Source: Meandrina meandrites
Taxonomy: Eukaryota > Cnidaria > Anthozoa > Scleractinia > Meandrinidae
NCBI GenBank assembly: GCA_963693305.1
Contig: OY855905.1
Span: forward strand, 26,341,937 to 26,405,936
Reading direction: 5' to 3'
Length of the DNA: 64,000 nt
The first letter of the stretch is position 1; every line of letters begins with the position of its first letter. The notes beneath the pieces were generated by a model. The model was not told the DNA's origin, did no database searches, and saw nothing but the letters and a program-made list of their open reading frames with translations. Shown here in pieces: positions 46,685 to 57,296 of the stretch. The translations under genes and the position numbers were made by a program.

Positions 46685-47037
46685 CTAAGAATTTGCTCGT
46701 TCGCTGCAAGCTCATAAAAAACGCCATCTCTTCTGCGTGCATTGCGTGTCGTTTATTTACAGATAACGTCAACGCTTTATATCATCGTGCGAGTGCACCG
46801 AATTAGCTCGAATTTGTACTTTTGCGCTTGATAGACCGATCAGAAGAACGCACAAGACTCTGAACTAACTACAGCAATAAACGTAAAAGAAAAGAAATCA
46901 ATTTTAAGAACAGTAAAGCGTGCCTGTATTTCACATAATAAGCCCTTTACAATAAATACTCCTAACCTGCAGTTTGATAAACCAGCGGGCTGCGACCTCT
47001 TTAAGAAACATTATCTGTTCTTTGATATGAAATTCTG

Positions 47038-47115
47038 GCGGCCTCACAAAGCAAATGTTGACATGGCGGGAAAAATATTGACATGGCGGGAAAATTCCGC
47101 GGCCTCACAAAGCAA
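47038..47115. repeat. Tandem TGGCGGGAAAA sites between direct repeats
   Basis: Two exact copies of TTGACATGGCGGGAAAA stand 20 bp apart (47058 and 47078). The sequence CGGCCTCACAAAGCAAA flanks them at 47038 and 47099. GGCGGGAAA matches the E2F core; the role is unknown. Confidence 0.6.
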
Positions 47116-47162
47116 ACGCGCATGGAATGCACCTTGGAATGCACCTTCTCCCCCTCGCATAT

Positions 47163-47197
47163 TCTCGTGTCGTCATGACAACGTCATGACGACACGA
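47163..47197. repeat. Perfect 16-bp palindrome, 3-base loop
   Basis: CTCGTGTCGTCATGAC, then AAC, then the exact inverse. It contains two TGACG/CGTCA half-sites. It could be a hairpin or a paired CRE-like site. Confidence 0.85.
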
Positions 47198-47311
47198 GAC
47201 AAAAACGATCCATACATACAAGCCGCAATTTGATTGGTCCTTGATAGAATCCCAAATCTGATTGGTGTGAAAGACATACATGAATGATCCACCCAACCAA
47301 CATCCACCCAC

Positions 47312-48403
47312 TTAAAGGGACATGGTCAGCTTTGTGGCCGCGCTGACCTGGACCCTAGTTTTCTCACTTTGAAAAAAGTCCACCTCAACCCGAAATCAAA
47401 AATACGCTTCGAGTACATCTCAAAATCCGCCTCAATCTTCCCAGTGTCTTACTCGATTTTCCATCCTTTACTGAAAACCTGTTTCTGAGTGTCCTTTTGG
47501 TCATCCTATGCTATTACTGTATCATATTTGGTTAAAAATAGTATGGATCGCGTCTCCAAAACAACATGAAAAGAAGAGGTGGGAAGCGTGAAAGCGCCGG
47601 ACGGAAAGAATCGCCCGCGTTGACCAAAATAATGAAAGAAATTAACCAAAAACATTGGACAGCAAATCAACATTATATATGTTTGCAAAATAGCATTTCT
47701 CGACCTGGCAAAAGGTCCGTGCAGTTATCAGGCTGCTCGATTTGGAGCTCAAACGAATACAACAACACAACAAATAATGTTATAAGCTCTACTTTAATTC
47801 TTCAATATCATTAGGAATGATGACCTGCCTGTTCAATTACAATTGAGTCCAGTTTCAATGCCTGCATTTTAATTTGAATAATTTCAACTACAGCACGAGC
47901 AAATACAAACGCGGCGCGGCGAAATAAAAACAATACACACTTTGATGTAACGATACATACTTTGATGCATCGTACGGCGCTAGAAAAAAGATCCTGAGAT
48001 TCGCACAAACAACATGGCAACTCACAGAAAGAGTGAAAGTTGTAAAAGGAAATTATAAAAGCAAAATACCCGATCGAAAGCAGAAATGACCGCGATCACT
48101 TGTGTTTCTCACCTCTACTGAATAATATTTCTTCGACTTCAGAGGAAATTCGTTGACACTAGCCTTTCCCTGTACAAGTCCATCGGCAAATTCTCCGTGG
48201 TTTAAATAAAATCAATGCTCTAATAATGTAACATGTATATAACCACTACTTTGATTCGCAAATACTTTGATTAGACAAGGTTTGTTGATGCGCTTTTCAG
48301 TTTCCGTTCTTCGCTCGCGCGTCTTGTGATGAAGTGTGATATGCAAATTAGCTATGAAATGGTATCTAATGCGCATGTGCACCAGCTGACCGTGTTCCTT
48401 TAA
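47312..48403. mobile_element. 1.1-kb element with TTAA duplication
   Basis: Termini AGGGACATGGTCAGCT and, inverted, AGGAACACGGTCAGCTGG, each bounded by TTAA (47312-47315 and 48400-48403). The interior has no transposase; the frame 47566-47814 is not recognisable. It is the third TTAA-flanked element in the window. Confidence 0.75.
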
Positions 48404-48429
48404 TAGCCAAATACGTCTTCACGCTGACT

Positions 48430-48900
48430 AAGAGTTATTTTTTGGAAAAAAATAACTCAAAAATGTGCTGATCGATGCAACTTTGAAAAGGGGAAAACCC
48501 CAAACGGAAGTGGGCTCTGATTACTAACAGATAATTTCACATGGCTATAAACATAGTCTACAGTTTCATTGCATTCGTAAAAGCACGCAGTTGAAGTCGA
48601 TAAACGGAGGATTGGAATTATTTGATTCAATTTTTTCCTGTAGTGTCTTCTTCTTTTATGAGACATGCTGCAGAGAGTGTTTTCATTAATTCGGGAAAAC
48701 CACCAGCCTCAGGGAAAGTCCCACCGTGTGTGAAAGTCTTGAAACAGAATCACGAGCCAGACGCGTGTGACGTTTACCTGGTAACTCATGCATAAGAAAT
48801 GGGTGCTTGGGGGTTTATCCCGAATGTATTGCGTTCCTTTTATTTGTGTCCGGAGCATGGCGATACTATCTGGAATTTGGCAAAGGTAAATAAATCGCCG
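48430..48900. repeat. Diverged copy of the 410-bp duplicated segment
   Basis: Shares TGTGCTGATCGATGCAACTT, GAAAAGGGGAAAACCCC, TAACTCATGCATAAGAAATG and GCTTGGGGGTTTATCCCGAA with the 50.7-51.5 kb duplication. About 190 bp of unrelated DNA lies between the two matching parts. A shorter fragment is at about 50310-50400. Confidence 0.75.
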
Positions 48901-48977
48901 CAGCGAGCTGGAAAGCTGGTCGATCTGGTTGTATTTGTGGCCGAGTTTAGAAATATTCACATCACCGTGGCAATGGG

Positions 48978-49800
48978 CAGGGGCACCCAACGGAATATTT
49001 CGGTAAAATATCTGTTCGGATGGAAGGTAGCCTAAGAATTTCGAAATTTTTTCCCAGCGACGCTCTAGACTTCTCAAATTTTTTCGGAAAACCATAAAGT
49101 TTCCCTAGAATTTTCGGAATTGATTTCCCCCCTTTATCATGTCCCATAATTTTCGGACGGTTTTGTTTGTTCTCTAAAATTTCGTTTGGCTTAATTATTC
49201 CAAAAGCTGCTAAAAGTTTCGGTGAGCAGGAATGTACGTGAACCTAATGAATGATAAAGGCAATTGAGGTGATTGAGCTCGGCATTAGCCTACTTATCAG
49301 ATTATTGGAGAAGTTATTTTTGTGGTCAGAGCATCTAAAACGATCAAATTATTCGGTTTTGACCGTAAAAAGATTCCTACGCCAACAACAATCCCTTGAT
49401 CGGTGGCATAATTTACACCCCCTAACGTTTTCGGATGAATAGGTTTAACGCCTATAATATTCGGATAAACATTTATATTGCCTAGTATTTTCGCGAAATT
49501 TCGATAGGCACACGTATAACGAAAAACTTCCCCTAAAATTTTCTAGTGAAAATATGGTCTCTCAGTGTCCTCGAACTTTCGACAAGATCCATCAGGATAG
49601 CTAAAACTTTCGGATGACTCAAAAAAGGACCCTAGAATTTTCGAAACGACGAAAGTTCCCCTAAATATCCGAACAGATAAATATTTTTCAAATTTTCAAT
49701 ATTTTTCTCCAAATTAACTAAAAAGCCTTCTAGAACATAGAGAAATCCATTTACGACACTTCTGACGTCTTTGGAAAGATTCGGTCGTTGGGTGCCCCTG
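48978..49800. mobile_element. hAT-like element with CTAGAATTTTCGGA-type minirepeats
   Basis: Termini CAGGGGCACCCAACG at both ends in inverted orientation, flanked by AATGGG (48972-48977 and 49801-49806). The CAGGGGC ends are hAT-like, but only six of the eight flanking bases match. The interior carries many spaced ATTTTCGGA words and no transposase. Confidence 0.7.
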
Positions 49801-49806
49801 AATGGG

Positions 49807-50717
49807 TCAGCTAATAATAGAAACCTTATATTATAACATAAATATTAACTGACGTACGGTAACAAAAGGGAAAAACCCCTGACACCCGCTATATGGTATA
49901 TAAACAACCTCACTCAGTGCCATTACAAACCCATTGGCGCTGCGGCGATACAGAAGGCAAATGCAACCGTCTATAGGTAAGTCTCGGCTATCACGATGTT
50001 TCTGAATTCCAATCAAAGATCGATTTTTTGAGTTCGAGTTTATACACGAAACGGGAAAATAATTTCAGATCGAATTCTAACGTAAGCTTCACGTTTGAAT
50101 CCACTGATTTCCTAGCCACTTAAAAAGGAAATGATTATGATTTTACAGTTTTGGCGAAAGGCGAAAAACGCTCGCTCCGATTTTAAGAGCGCGGGCTGTG
50201 GTAAAACGAATAAAACTAAAATGTAGCTGCCTCCAAGAGATTTGCGTCATTGTCGATCGGATAGTGTACAATAACCATTTAGGATATACATGTATTCTCG
50301 TGACTTTATTTAGAGATCAGGACGTGCCCATACAAAGAGATAAATTTAAAGAAATATTGTAGCTGACGCAGAAAAATGTGTTGATCGATGCAAGTTTTTT
50401 TGCATTGGTCTTAAATTTTCTCCAGGAGTTTTGTGTCATTACATTCAGTTAAATAGAAAATCTTTCAGACCTACACCGTAAGCAGAAATTCCTTTAACCC
50501 TTGAGGGAGGCTCTACTCAGTTTTGTTTGTATATATTTCGTTTCAATGGAAGTCAAATACCGCCGGCCGAGTTAACTGACCAGAAACTACCGATAAATCA
50601 CTTCATTAACCGAGTATACGGCAAACATGCACTGCATTGATTGTTTCTATTTTATACCATTTAATATAACTTCAGCTTAGTTATGAGTTTAAATTTTGTT
50701 TTCTTTTTTACGTGTTT
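49807..50717. other. Intergenic, only a repeat fragment
   Basis: Holds the partial repeat copy near 50310-50400 (GACGTGCCCATACAAAGAG, TGTTGATCGATGCAAG). No gene recognised. Confidence 0.4.
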
Positions 50718-51540
50718 CCGGTGTGTATTTATCTTAATTTTATTTGGAGGCCATGATGACGTGCCCAGACAAAGCGATGAATTTGCAGCTGACGGAGAAA
50801 AAAAATGTGCTGATCGATGCAACTTTGAAAAGGGGAAAACCCCTAATGGAAGGTCTCTGATTACTATCAGTCTGGAATCGACGACTACACAGTTTAACAG
50901 AAATATAATTTCACATGGTCACGCGCTAGACATGAGTGACATTGACCCAGTAACTCATGCATAAGAAATGTCAGCTTGGGGGTTTATCCCGAATGAATTG
51001 CGTTTCTTTGTCTTCGGTGCATGGCGTTAATACTATGTGGAATTTGGAGAGCCTTTTTCACACGGAATTTGTCCAATATGATTGATCAGTTTTTGCTTTA
51101 AATCAGTAGGCTACAATTGAATTTAGAAAACCGGTGTGTATTTATCTTAATTTTATTTGGAGGCCATGATGACGTGCCCAGACAAAGCGATGAATTTGCA
51201 GCTGACGGAGAAAAAAAATGTGCTGATCGATGCAACTTTGAAAAGGGGAAAACCCCTAATGGAAGGTCTCTGATTACTATCAGTCTGGAATCGACGACTA
51301 CACAGTTTAACAGAAATATAATTTCACATGGTCACGCGCTAGACATGAGTGACATTGACCCAGTAACTCATGCATAAGAAATGTCAGCTTGGGGGTTTAT
51401 CCCGAATGAATTGCGTTTCTTTGTCTTCGGTGCATGGCGTTAATACTATGTGGAATTTGGAGAGCCTTTTTCACACGGAATTTGTCCAATATGATTGATC
51501 AGTTTTTGCTTTAAATCAGTAGGCTACAATTGAATTTAGA
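50718..51540. repeat. Recent 410-bp tandem duplication
   Basis: The segments 50718-51127 and 51131-51540 read identically throughout by eye, joined by AAA, with a period of 413 bp. Both hold the same 80-codon open frame, which shows no known domain. Identity suggests a very recent event or an assembly duplication. It lies about 0.5 kb upstream of the death-domain exon. Confidence 0.9.
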
Positions 51541-52067
51541 CGCAAATTAAACTGAGATTGATTCTCCTATGTACAAGTCCGCAACCATTGAAGACAAATT
51601 AATATACATGACTGGCATTATTTCCAGGACGGGTCGATAACCATCGCACATTTTTTAAACTATTTTAAACATTTTAGCCCGCCAATATCGAAATATTCGC
51701 TGGCTTCAGCTCCCGAATAAACGGTTGACAAAAGAGTGTATGTCATTTACGACATTCTAATTTATACTATTTCTGCTATATTTCAGGTCTGTGAATTCTG
51801 TTTTGGATTCGATTACAAGGAAGTAGATAAATATTTGTGTTTTACTTTCCTTTTACTTTCCTCTGTTGCCATATGTCCTAACTCCTATGAAGCAGTTTAA
51901 GCTGTTTTTCCGCACTAACCTGCGCGCTTTTCTTTGAAGGGACAGTCGGTTGAAAATGTTCTGATAGGTGCATTGAGTACCTTGACTTTAGTGATACGTG
52001 ACATGATTCCAGTTTCAAGTTAGTGATAGATGACAATGGTCTTGACAAAATAATATTTTGTTTTTAG

Positions 52068-53366
52068 GGTCCACGGAGATGTCAATTTACCAACTTTCTC
52101 AAGAAACAGTCGACGAGCTCTGCTCCGCTCTTGAAAAGGGCCGCACCATAGACTGGAAGCGGCTTATGAATAAAGGGTTTAGCACAATATATTCTGAAGA
52201 TGATGTCGCCTTAATCGAGAGCAGCACGGGTTTCCATCCCGCCAAAGCTTTGTTGTATGATTTGGCTCATCGAGAAGTAGCATTGCAGGATCTGGTGAAC
52301 GGCTTAAAAGTAATCGGAAATAACAAGGCCGTTTCAATAATAATGAAAGGTACGTGGTCGCCTCCTCTCCTCTCCTCTCCTCTCCTCTCCTCTCCTCTCC
52401 TCTCCTCTCCTCTCCTCTCCTCTCCTCTCCTCTCCTCTCCTCTCCTCTCCTCTCCTCTCCTCTCCTCTCCTCTCCTCTCCTCTCCTCTCCTCTCCTCTCC
52501 TCTCCCCTCCTCTCCTCTCCTCTCCATCTCAGGAACGTAATGATGTGGATATTACCTTTATCAGAGTGTATAAACATAGAAACGGAGATTTTAACTGGCC
52601 AAGTCAAGCCGAAATTTCATTCACGTTCTATTAAGCGACTAGGCCACACGAATCTATCAAGGTGTTTAACTAAAACAATTATTTCTCACGCACTTATCTT
52701 AATTTTCAATTGAAATAGTTCCTTTTGTATAGGAAAGTGCCACCAAAAGTGAAAGATAAGCAAGATTGCCGCTCAGAATCGAGAACGACTCGTCTGAGAC
52801 GCTTCACCACCAGCCCCCCATCCCCCCATCCCCCAACTCTTCCCCACTCTACTCCTACCAAAGAAGCAGCTCTGCTGTTTCCGATTCTTAGTGGATTCTC
52901 ACTGTTAGAGAAAGTATTACCTTTAGAGCTCTGGAAGCTATGCATTACGCAGCCATGAAAAGTTAATGATTAGATACATTTGATGAAGGGGTTGTATTTC
53001 ATAAAATATAGCTTATAATATATGAAGAGGGGTATGGTTCTGGAAAAAGAACCATAAGAAATACAAGAACATTTAATTAAAAAAAAAACTACATCTTATG
53101 ATGAGTTCTTTGATACATGACGTGTAACTAATCCTGTGGTTATTTCGGACAGCTACTACTACCTCACTCGATAAAGATGTAACTCATTAGAGCATTCTCA
53201 TATGTTTTTAAGGAAAAGTGTTATATACCTTTTTTTCTCTTTTCTGTTTGAAACAGGACGAGGACTTCAGTTTTGCCTGCACTCAACCGTTACAACGCAG
53301 GGAACAAGTCGAAACATTAAGACGTCCAGTCCAGGAGTCAGTAGCCAGAGAGGAACGTCCTTGTGA
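52068..53366 (+). CDS. Small death-domain protein (two-exon model)
   Basis: Exon 52068-52349 follows a TTTTTAG acceptor and has its ATG at 52079. It ends at AAAG|GTACGT in phase 1. It encodes a single death-fold domain of about 90 residues: an N-terminal helix LSQETVDELCSALE, the Trp-containing DWKRLMNKG, a central HPAKALLYDLAHR and a final LQDLVNGLKVIGNNKA helix pair. This layout is typical of IRAK/Pelle/MyD88-like death domains. The best phase-compatible next exon is 53257-53366 after TTTGAAACAG, giving a Ser/Thr-rich tail (about 35 residues) and TGA. No kinase or TIR is seen, so it may be a small adaptor or one end of a longer gene. A CCTCT array starts about 10 bp after the donor. Upstream non-coding exons are likely, since an acceptor precedes the ATG. 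Confidence 0.65.
52361..52525. repeat. (CCTCT)n pentanucleotide array
   Basis: About 33 units of CCTCT with one interruption (TCTCCCCTCC), starting about 10 bp inside the first intron of the death-domain gene. All long open frames over it are artefacts of the repeat. The polypurine/polypyrimidine strand asymmetry could favour triplex DNA. Confidence 0.97.
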
Positions 53367-53856
53367 TCATGGACTTGAAACACCGTTAACTTTGATGGAG
53401 ACTGTGGTCTCCATATTTTTTCCTTGCTTTTCATTTGATTATAAAACATCTTGAGTGGATTCATTTATAAACACGCCAAGTTTTAAATTTAAATGTAACT
53501 CCGGCTACGACTTACGACAATAATCGTAAGGAATTTATAAGTATGATTTACACGACACAATTCCTGTCGTAGACTTGTAGTAAGGGTATCACATAAGAAA
53601 CAATTTTTCAGTCTTCCAAGAATAAGCGAAAAGTAGTGAATTTTACTTAATTTCACTGAATAACCAAGGCAATTTGTGTTTTATAGTTTTAGGCAGCTAG
53701 AAACTTATTATTAACACAAATAGATCTTTTTGACTAGGTTATCTGACCTGGTTATGGTTACTGGAGCAAGCACTAGCGCGCTTCAGCATGAAGTTTTTAA
53801 AAGAATAGTTATCGGTATTACTTAATTGCTGTCTAGAATCATGTCAATAGGTTTTA

Positions 53857-54014
53857 ACTGATACAGATTAACTCGAGTTATACGAGTGGATATTAAATAA
53901 TAAATCAATCAAATAGGCCATTTCCGAGTTACCCTTACTGATACAGATTAACTCGAGTTATACGAGTGGATATTAAATAATAAATCAATCAAATAGGCCA
54001 TTTCCGAGTTACCC
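53857..54014. repeat. 80-bp tandem duplication
   Basis: Two identical copies of a segment starting ACTGATACAGATTAACTCGA and ending with the left terminus of the adjoining foldback (TAGGCCATTTCCGAGTTACC). The second copy runs straight into the foldback element. Confidence 0.9.
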
Positions 54015-54177
54015 TTTTCCCCTGTTTCAAAACGAGTCCAGGTGCGAAACCATTCATATGAAAATGAGTTTCACCTACATGCCCATTTTCATGCAAATCA
54101 AACTCATTTTCATTTGAATGGTTTCGCACGTAGACTCGTTTTGAAACAGAGGCAAAGGGTAACTCGGAAATGGCCTA
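53994..54177. mobile_element. 184-bp foldback MITE, TA ends
   Basis: TAGGCCATTTCCGAGTTACC and its inverse at the right end; most of the length is stem (CTGTTTCAAAACGAGTC, GCGAAACCATTCA, GAAAATGAGTTT). A TA at each border may be the target duplication. Confidence 0.8.
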
Positions 54178-54961
54178 TTGTAAAGTTAGTGTAAATGGGG
54201 TAGATAAATTAAAAGAGTCATGGAAATTAAATTGATTTGGAGTTATTAATTGTGAGTTGCGAACTAGGAAGGGACTTTTGGACTACAGTCGAACCCCCAG
54301 GGGAAATGAAAAACAAGTTCGAATAAGTGGGGTTTCGAACTAACTGGAGTACAGTGTAAAATTCGTAAAGAATGAATCATTTTTACTGAAATACAAATAA
54401 CAATGTAAGATAAAACAGCAGATGCTGTTTCTACGAAAAATCATTAAATGAATATTCTGTTGTTTTCGTTTTTGTGAGAGAGTTTCGATCGCCTGTTCAA
54501 GTTCAAATTAACAAGGTTGGTTTTAGGTCTAGGGAAAGAAGGATCAGTTTGAAATAGGGGCAATTCGAAATAGCTGATAGTAAATGACTGAAAGCATAAG
54601 GATAAATCCAAGGGAATTCGACCTACGTTCGGAATAACGGGGACTAATTCAAATTAACCGAGTTCGAAATACGGGACTCGATTGTATTACTACCTACTAT
54701 GGGTGGAATGCTAGTCCATTACAGGCAACCTCCCAGCATGTTAAGACTGTTGACTTTGTCAGGGTGATTTGAGACTGGCACCGTGTTAGTAAATAGGTGT
54801 CTTGATCAAGAATACGGAATACGACACGAGGAGCGTTTCCAATTTGTGTGGAACTGAACGGGTCAGATTTTTCCGTCAAATAGAACAGTGCAATTTTTCA
54901 ACAAACACCGGCAGTGGCACGGGACGAGTATAAACCATTTGAAAACTTTGCAGTGTGGAAA

Positions 54962-55453
54962 GCAGGGGAGGATCCAGGAATTTTTTATTGGGGTGGGGGG
55001 GGGAGGTCCATACTTTAGTTCAGAAAGGACTGTTGAACTTTTTGGGGGCAAATCAATTCTCCCCAATACCCCACACCCCCTTCCACCAGTCGTGGTTGCA
55101 AGTTATACACTCTTGGAACATCCTCCTGTCGTGCTTGGTTACAAAGATTGTGCAGATTTTCAATCTCAATCTGTTTACGCCTGTCACCGTTGGTGTGGGA
55201 AATACTGCTTTGCGAGCAGACATGTGAGGCGAACAGATCATGGCAGGATACCCAAAAACAATTATATTTTTGAATATCCCTGAAATGCAAAATGCAACGT
55301 GCGTTTCATTAAAAAAATCAGCCAGTTAAAAAGTGATATATGATCTTGTCGATGTAGGAATTTGTAAAAATGTTCAAACAAGCGTTAGGTTGATAGGGGA
55401 AGGGGGAGGGGGTTCGGACTCCCCGGACCCTCCCCCTGGATCCGCCACTGGAA
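54962..55453. mobile_element. Element with GGATCCAGG/CCTGGATCC termini
   Basis: Left end CAGGGGAGGATCCAGG, right end inverted CAGTGGCGGATCCAGGGG, about 490 bp. GGAAAGCA and GGAAAGTA sit at the borders and may be an imperfect 8-bp duplication (hAT-like). G-rich tracts lie near both ends. The open frame inside (54888-55283) is not recognised. Confidence 0.55.
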
Positions 55454-55459
55454 AGTACC

Positions 55460-56660
55460 GTTCCATTGCATTTCCCGCCAGAACAGTCGTTGAATCAATC
55501 GAGGAACAAGTGAGAAAAATCAGCGAAATATCATCTGACGTTTCTTGTTTTGAAAAACAACTTGCTCTATTTGTATATCAATACGGATTTAAGATGGCGC
55601 GCGGCTATTTTTGGGAACGGAGCTGCTCTTTTCTAAATCAAATTTTGGGTATGTGAACGTTAACCGATTTCCTGATTGGCCGTTTTTATACTAGAGACGC
55701 GTTACCCGTCTGGACGAGCTACTTTTCGAAACGCGTCTTGAACGACGGATTTCGAAAAGTAGCTCATCTGGACGGGTAACGCGTCTTGTACCCGTCTTTA
55801 TACTAGAGACGGATAACCGGACGAATTACAAAATTTTTGCCGAAGCTCGTCCAGACGGGTAACGCGTCTCTAGTATAAAAACGGCCATTTTTGGCAATCG
55901 AGATAACAAATGTTCAAATTTATAAAACTTTAAACTTTAGGGCGAACAAAATAAACGATCACGAGATATGAGCGTTTTTGAAAGAAATCAATTTATGAAA
56001 TAGGCTCGATTTCCACCGTCCTCGTGTTCGAATTTATGAAAAAAATGCGAATATTTTCCAAACGCAAAGATAGGTTTTTCCTAGTTAATGTCAATAAGCT
56101 CAAATTATCCCAGTTTTGATGTGAGCAAGTTTCAACAAATCGAAAGGTAGAAATTGCTGCACAGCTGACTATTGAATTTTTGCTTCAAACAAGCTAAAAC
56201 GTTGCTGAAAAGTCTGGAAAGATCGGAAACTCCTAGCAAAAGTTATAAACAAATGGAGCAGAAGAGGTATACGGTGCATAAATTGTGAATTTTGAAATAT
56301 TCATTTTTTTTTTGCTTACTTTATGTCTTTTTTCAATTCTCTTGAACATGTCGATACAAGAATTCAGGCGATTTACATATTAACGATGTCAATGACGCCA
56401 GGCATTTTCGTTCCCAAGCCACGTCGGCTGAGGAAATCGAATGGCAATTGATGATGACTTGGAAGTCCAACCGAGTAAACGGTGCCCAGGTTTAGACCAG
56501 CTTATGACAGCTGATAGTAAAGCTAATTGTATAGGGTAGAATGCAATTTGAAAGAAATAAGCACGGGTAATTTGTTTCAAATGCTAACAAAATTGTACGA
56601 GCCCTTATGTTGAATACTTGAGGGGGAGTCCCCTAGAGCCCGCTGCTAAGGTATTACTAA
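55460..56660. repeat. Segment paralogous to 59.54-62.83 kb
   Basis: Shared blocks include ACATCTGACGTTTCTTGTTT (about 55530 and 59560), CGATGTCAATGAC with CGGCTGAGG (about 56390 and 59940-60050) and AAATAAGCACGGGTAATTT (56553 and 62717). A frame at 55460-55656 carries a readable stretch (EQVRKISEISSDVSCFEKQL), partly kept at 59545, but no known domain. The 210-bp MITE at 55677-55887 is one difference. Confidence 0.65.
55677..55887. mobile_element. 210-bp MITE with nested palindromes
   Basis: Both ends read TGGCCGTTTTTATACTAGAG inward. ACGCGTTACCCGTCTGGACG occurs in both orientations several times, giving a stem inside a stem. No coding capacity. Confidence 0.8.
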
Positions 56661-56827
56661 AAAAAAGTAATTTATAATCAATTGAATTGTAAAGTCAGTG
56701 GGTAGACAAAATGTAAGAAAATGGAAACAGGTTTGAAGTTATTGTGTGTGGTGAAGTATAAATTCTGTGACTAGGCATATCGATACTTCGATCCTCTAGA
56801 TGGGATGCTATAAGAAGGAACTAAAGT

Positions 56828-57150
56828 CATAGCATACAATCACCAGAGTTTATTTCAAATCTTGTCATTATTAAGAAAAAAATAAAAACACAAAATTAGG
56901 TTACCATCAAAAGAATTTTAACTGACACATATTTATTGTAACGAGTGTTACTTTATCACTAGCTTTTAGACTGAATCCCGGTGTTCATTCATACCGTTAT
57001 TTCTTCAGTTACTCAAGTGGAAAGCAACCAAAATACTTATATCTGTAGAACAGAAAACTCTCCGTTTTTCTGATCAAGATCAGCCTGAACAAAGTTCTTT
57101 CCTGCGTTCGTACAAAATTAAGTAAAAGTCAAGAAACTTAAAAGCACACT
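56828..57150. repeat. Partial third copy of the 1.3-kb repeated gene segment
   Basis: Matches the 3' part of the copies at 57180-57760 and 58380-59040 (ACTGAATCCCGG, TTTCTTCAGTTACTCAAGTG, GAACAAAGTTCTTTCCTGCG). The protein-like part is absent. Confidence 0.75.
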
Positions 57151-57296
57151 GAAATGTAGTTAATATCAGCATGAAACATGGCTGTGACAGGAAAATACGA
57201 GGTTATGATTCACTGCCTTTTGAACTGAATCCCGGCTTCGTTCATATCGATATATTTCTTCAGTTACTCAAGTGGAAAGTAAACTAAAGCACTGAT

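Larger units (their letters stand above)
36070..46690 (-). mobile_element. Helitron with RPA and OTU-Rep-helicase genes
   Basis: A rolling-circle transposon read on the minus strand. From 5' to 3' it carries upstream exons (46617-46684, 44702-44735, about 44120-44524), an OTU/Rep/helicase frame (43866-38661) and an RPA-like gene (38537-36763). Tandem arrays lie at 45.6-46.6 kb and 36.08-36.63 kb. The Helitron ends (5' TC, 3' hairpin plus CTRR) could not be fixed; small hairpins such as TTCTCTCA...TGAGAGAA recur in the 3' array. The OTU and RPA genes fit the animal Helitron groups known to carry these accessory domains. Confidence 0.85.

Noticed and set aside
52179..52713. Long Arg/Glu- and Ser/Leu-rich proteins over the CCTCT array
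   Set aside because: All frames of a pentanucleotide repeat without stops stay open; they are artefacts.
52731..52958. Pro-rich exon of the death-domain gene
   Set aside because: The acceptor TTGTATAG is fair, but the phase from the upstream donor gives an immediate stop; the exon at 53257 fits better.
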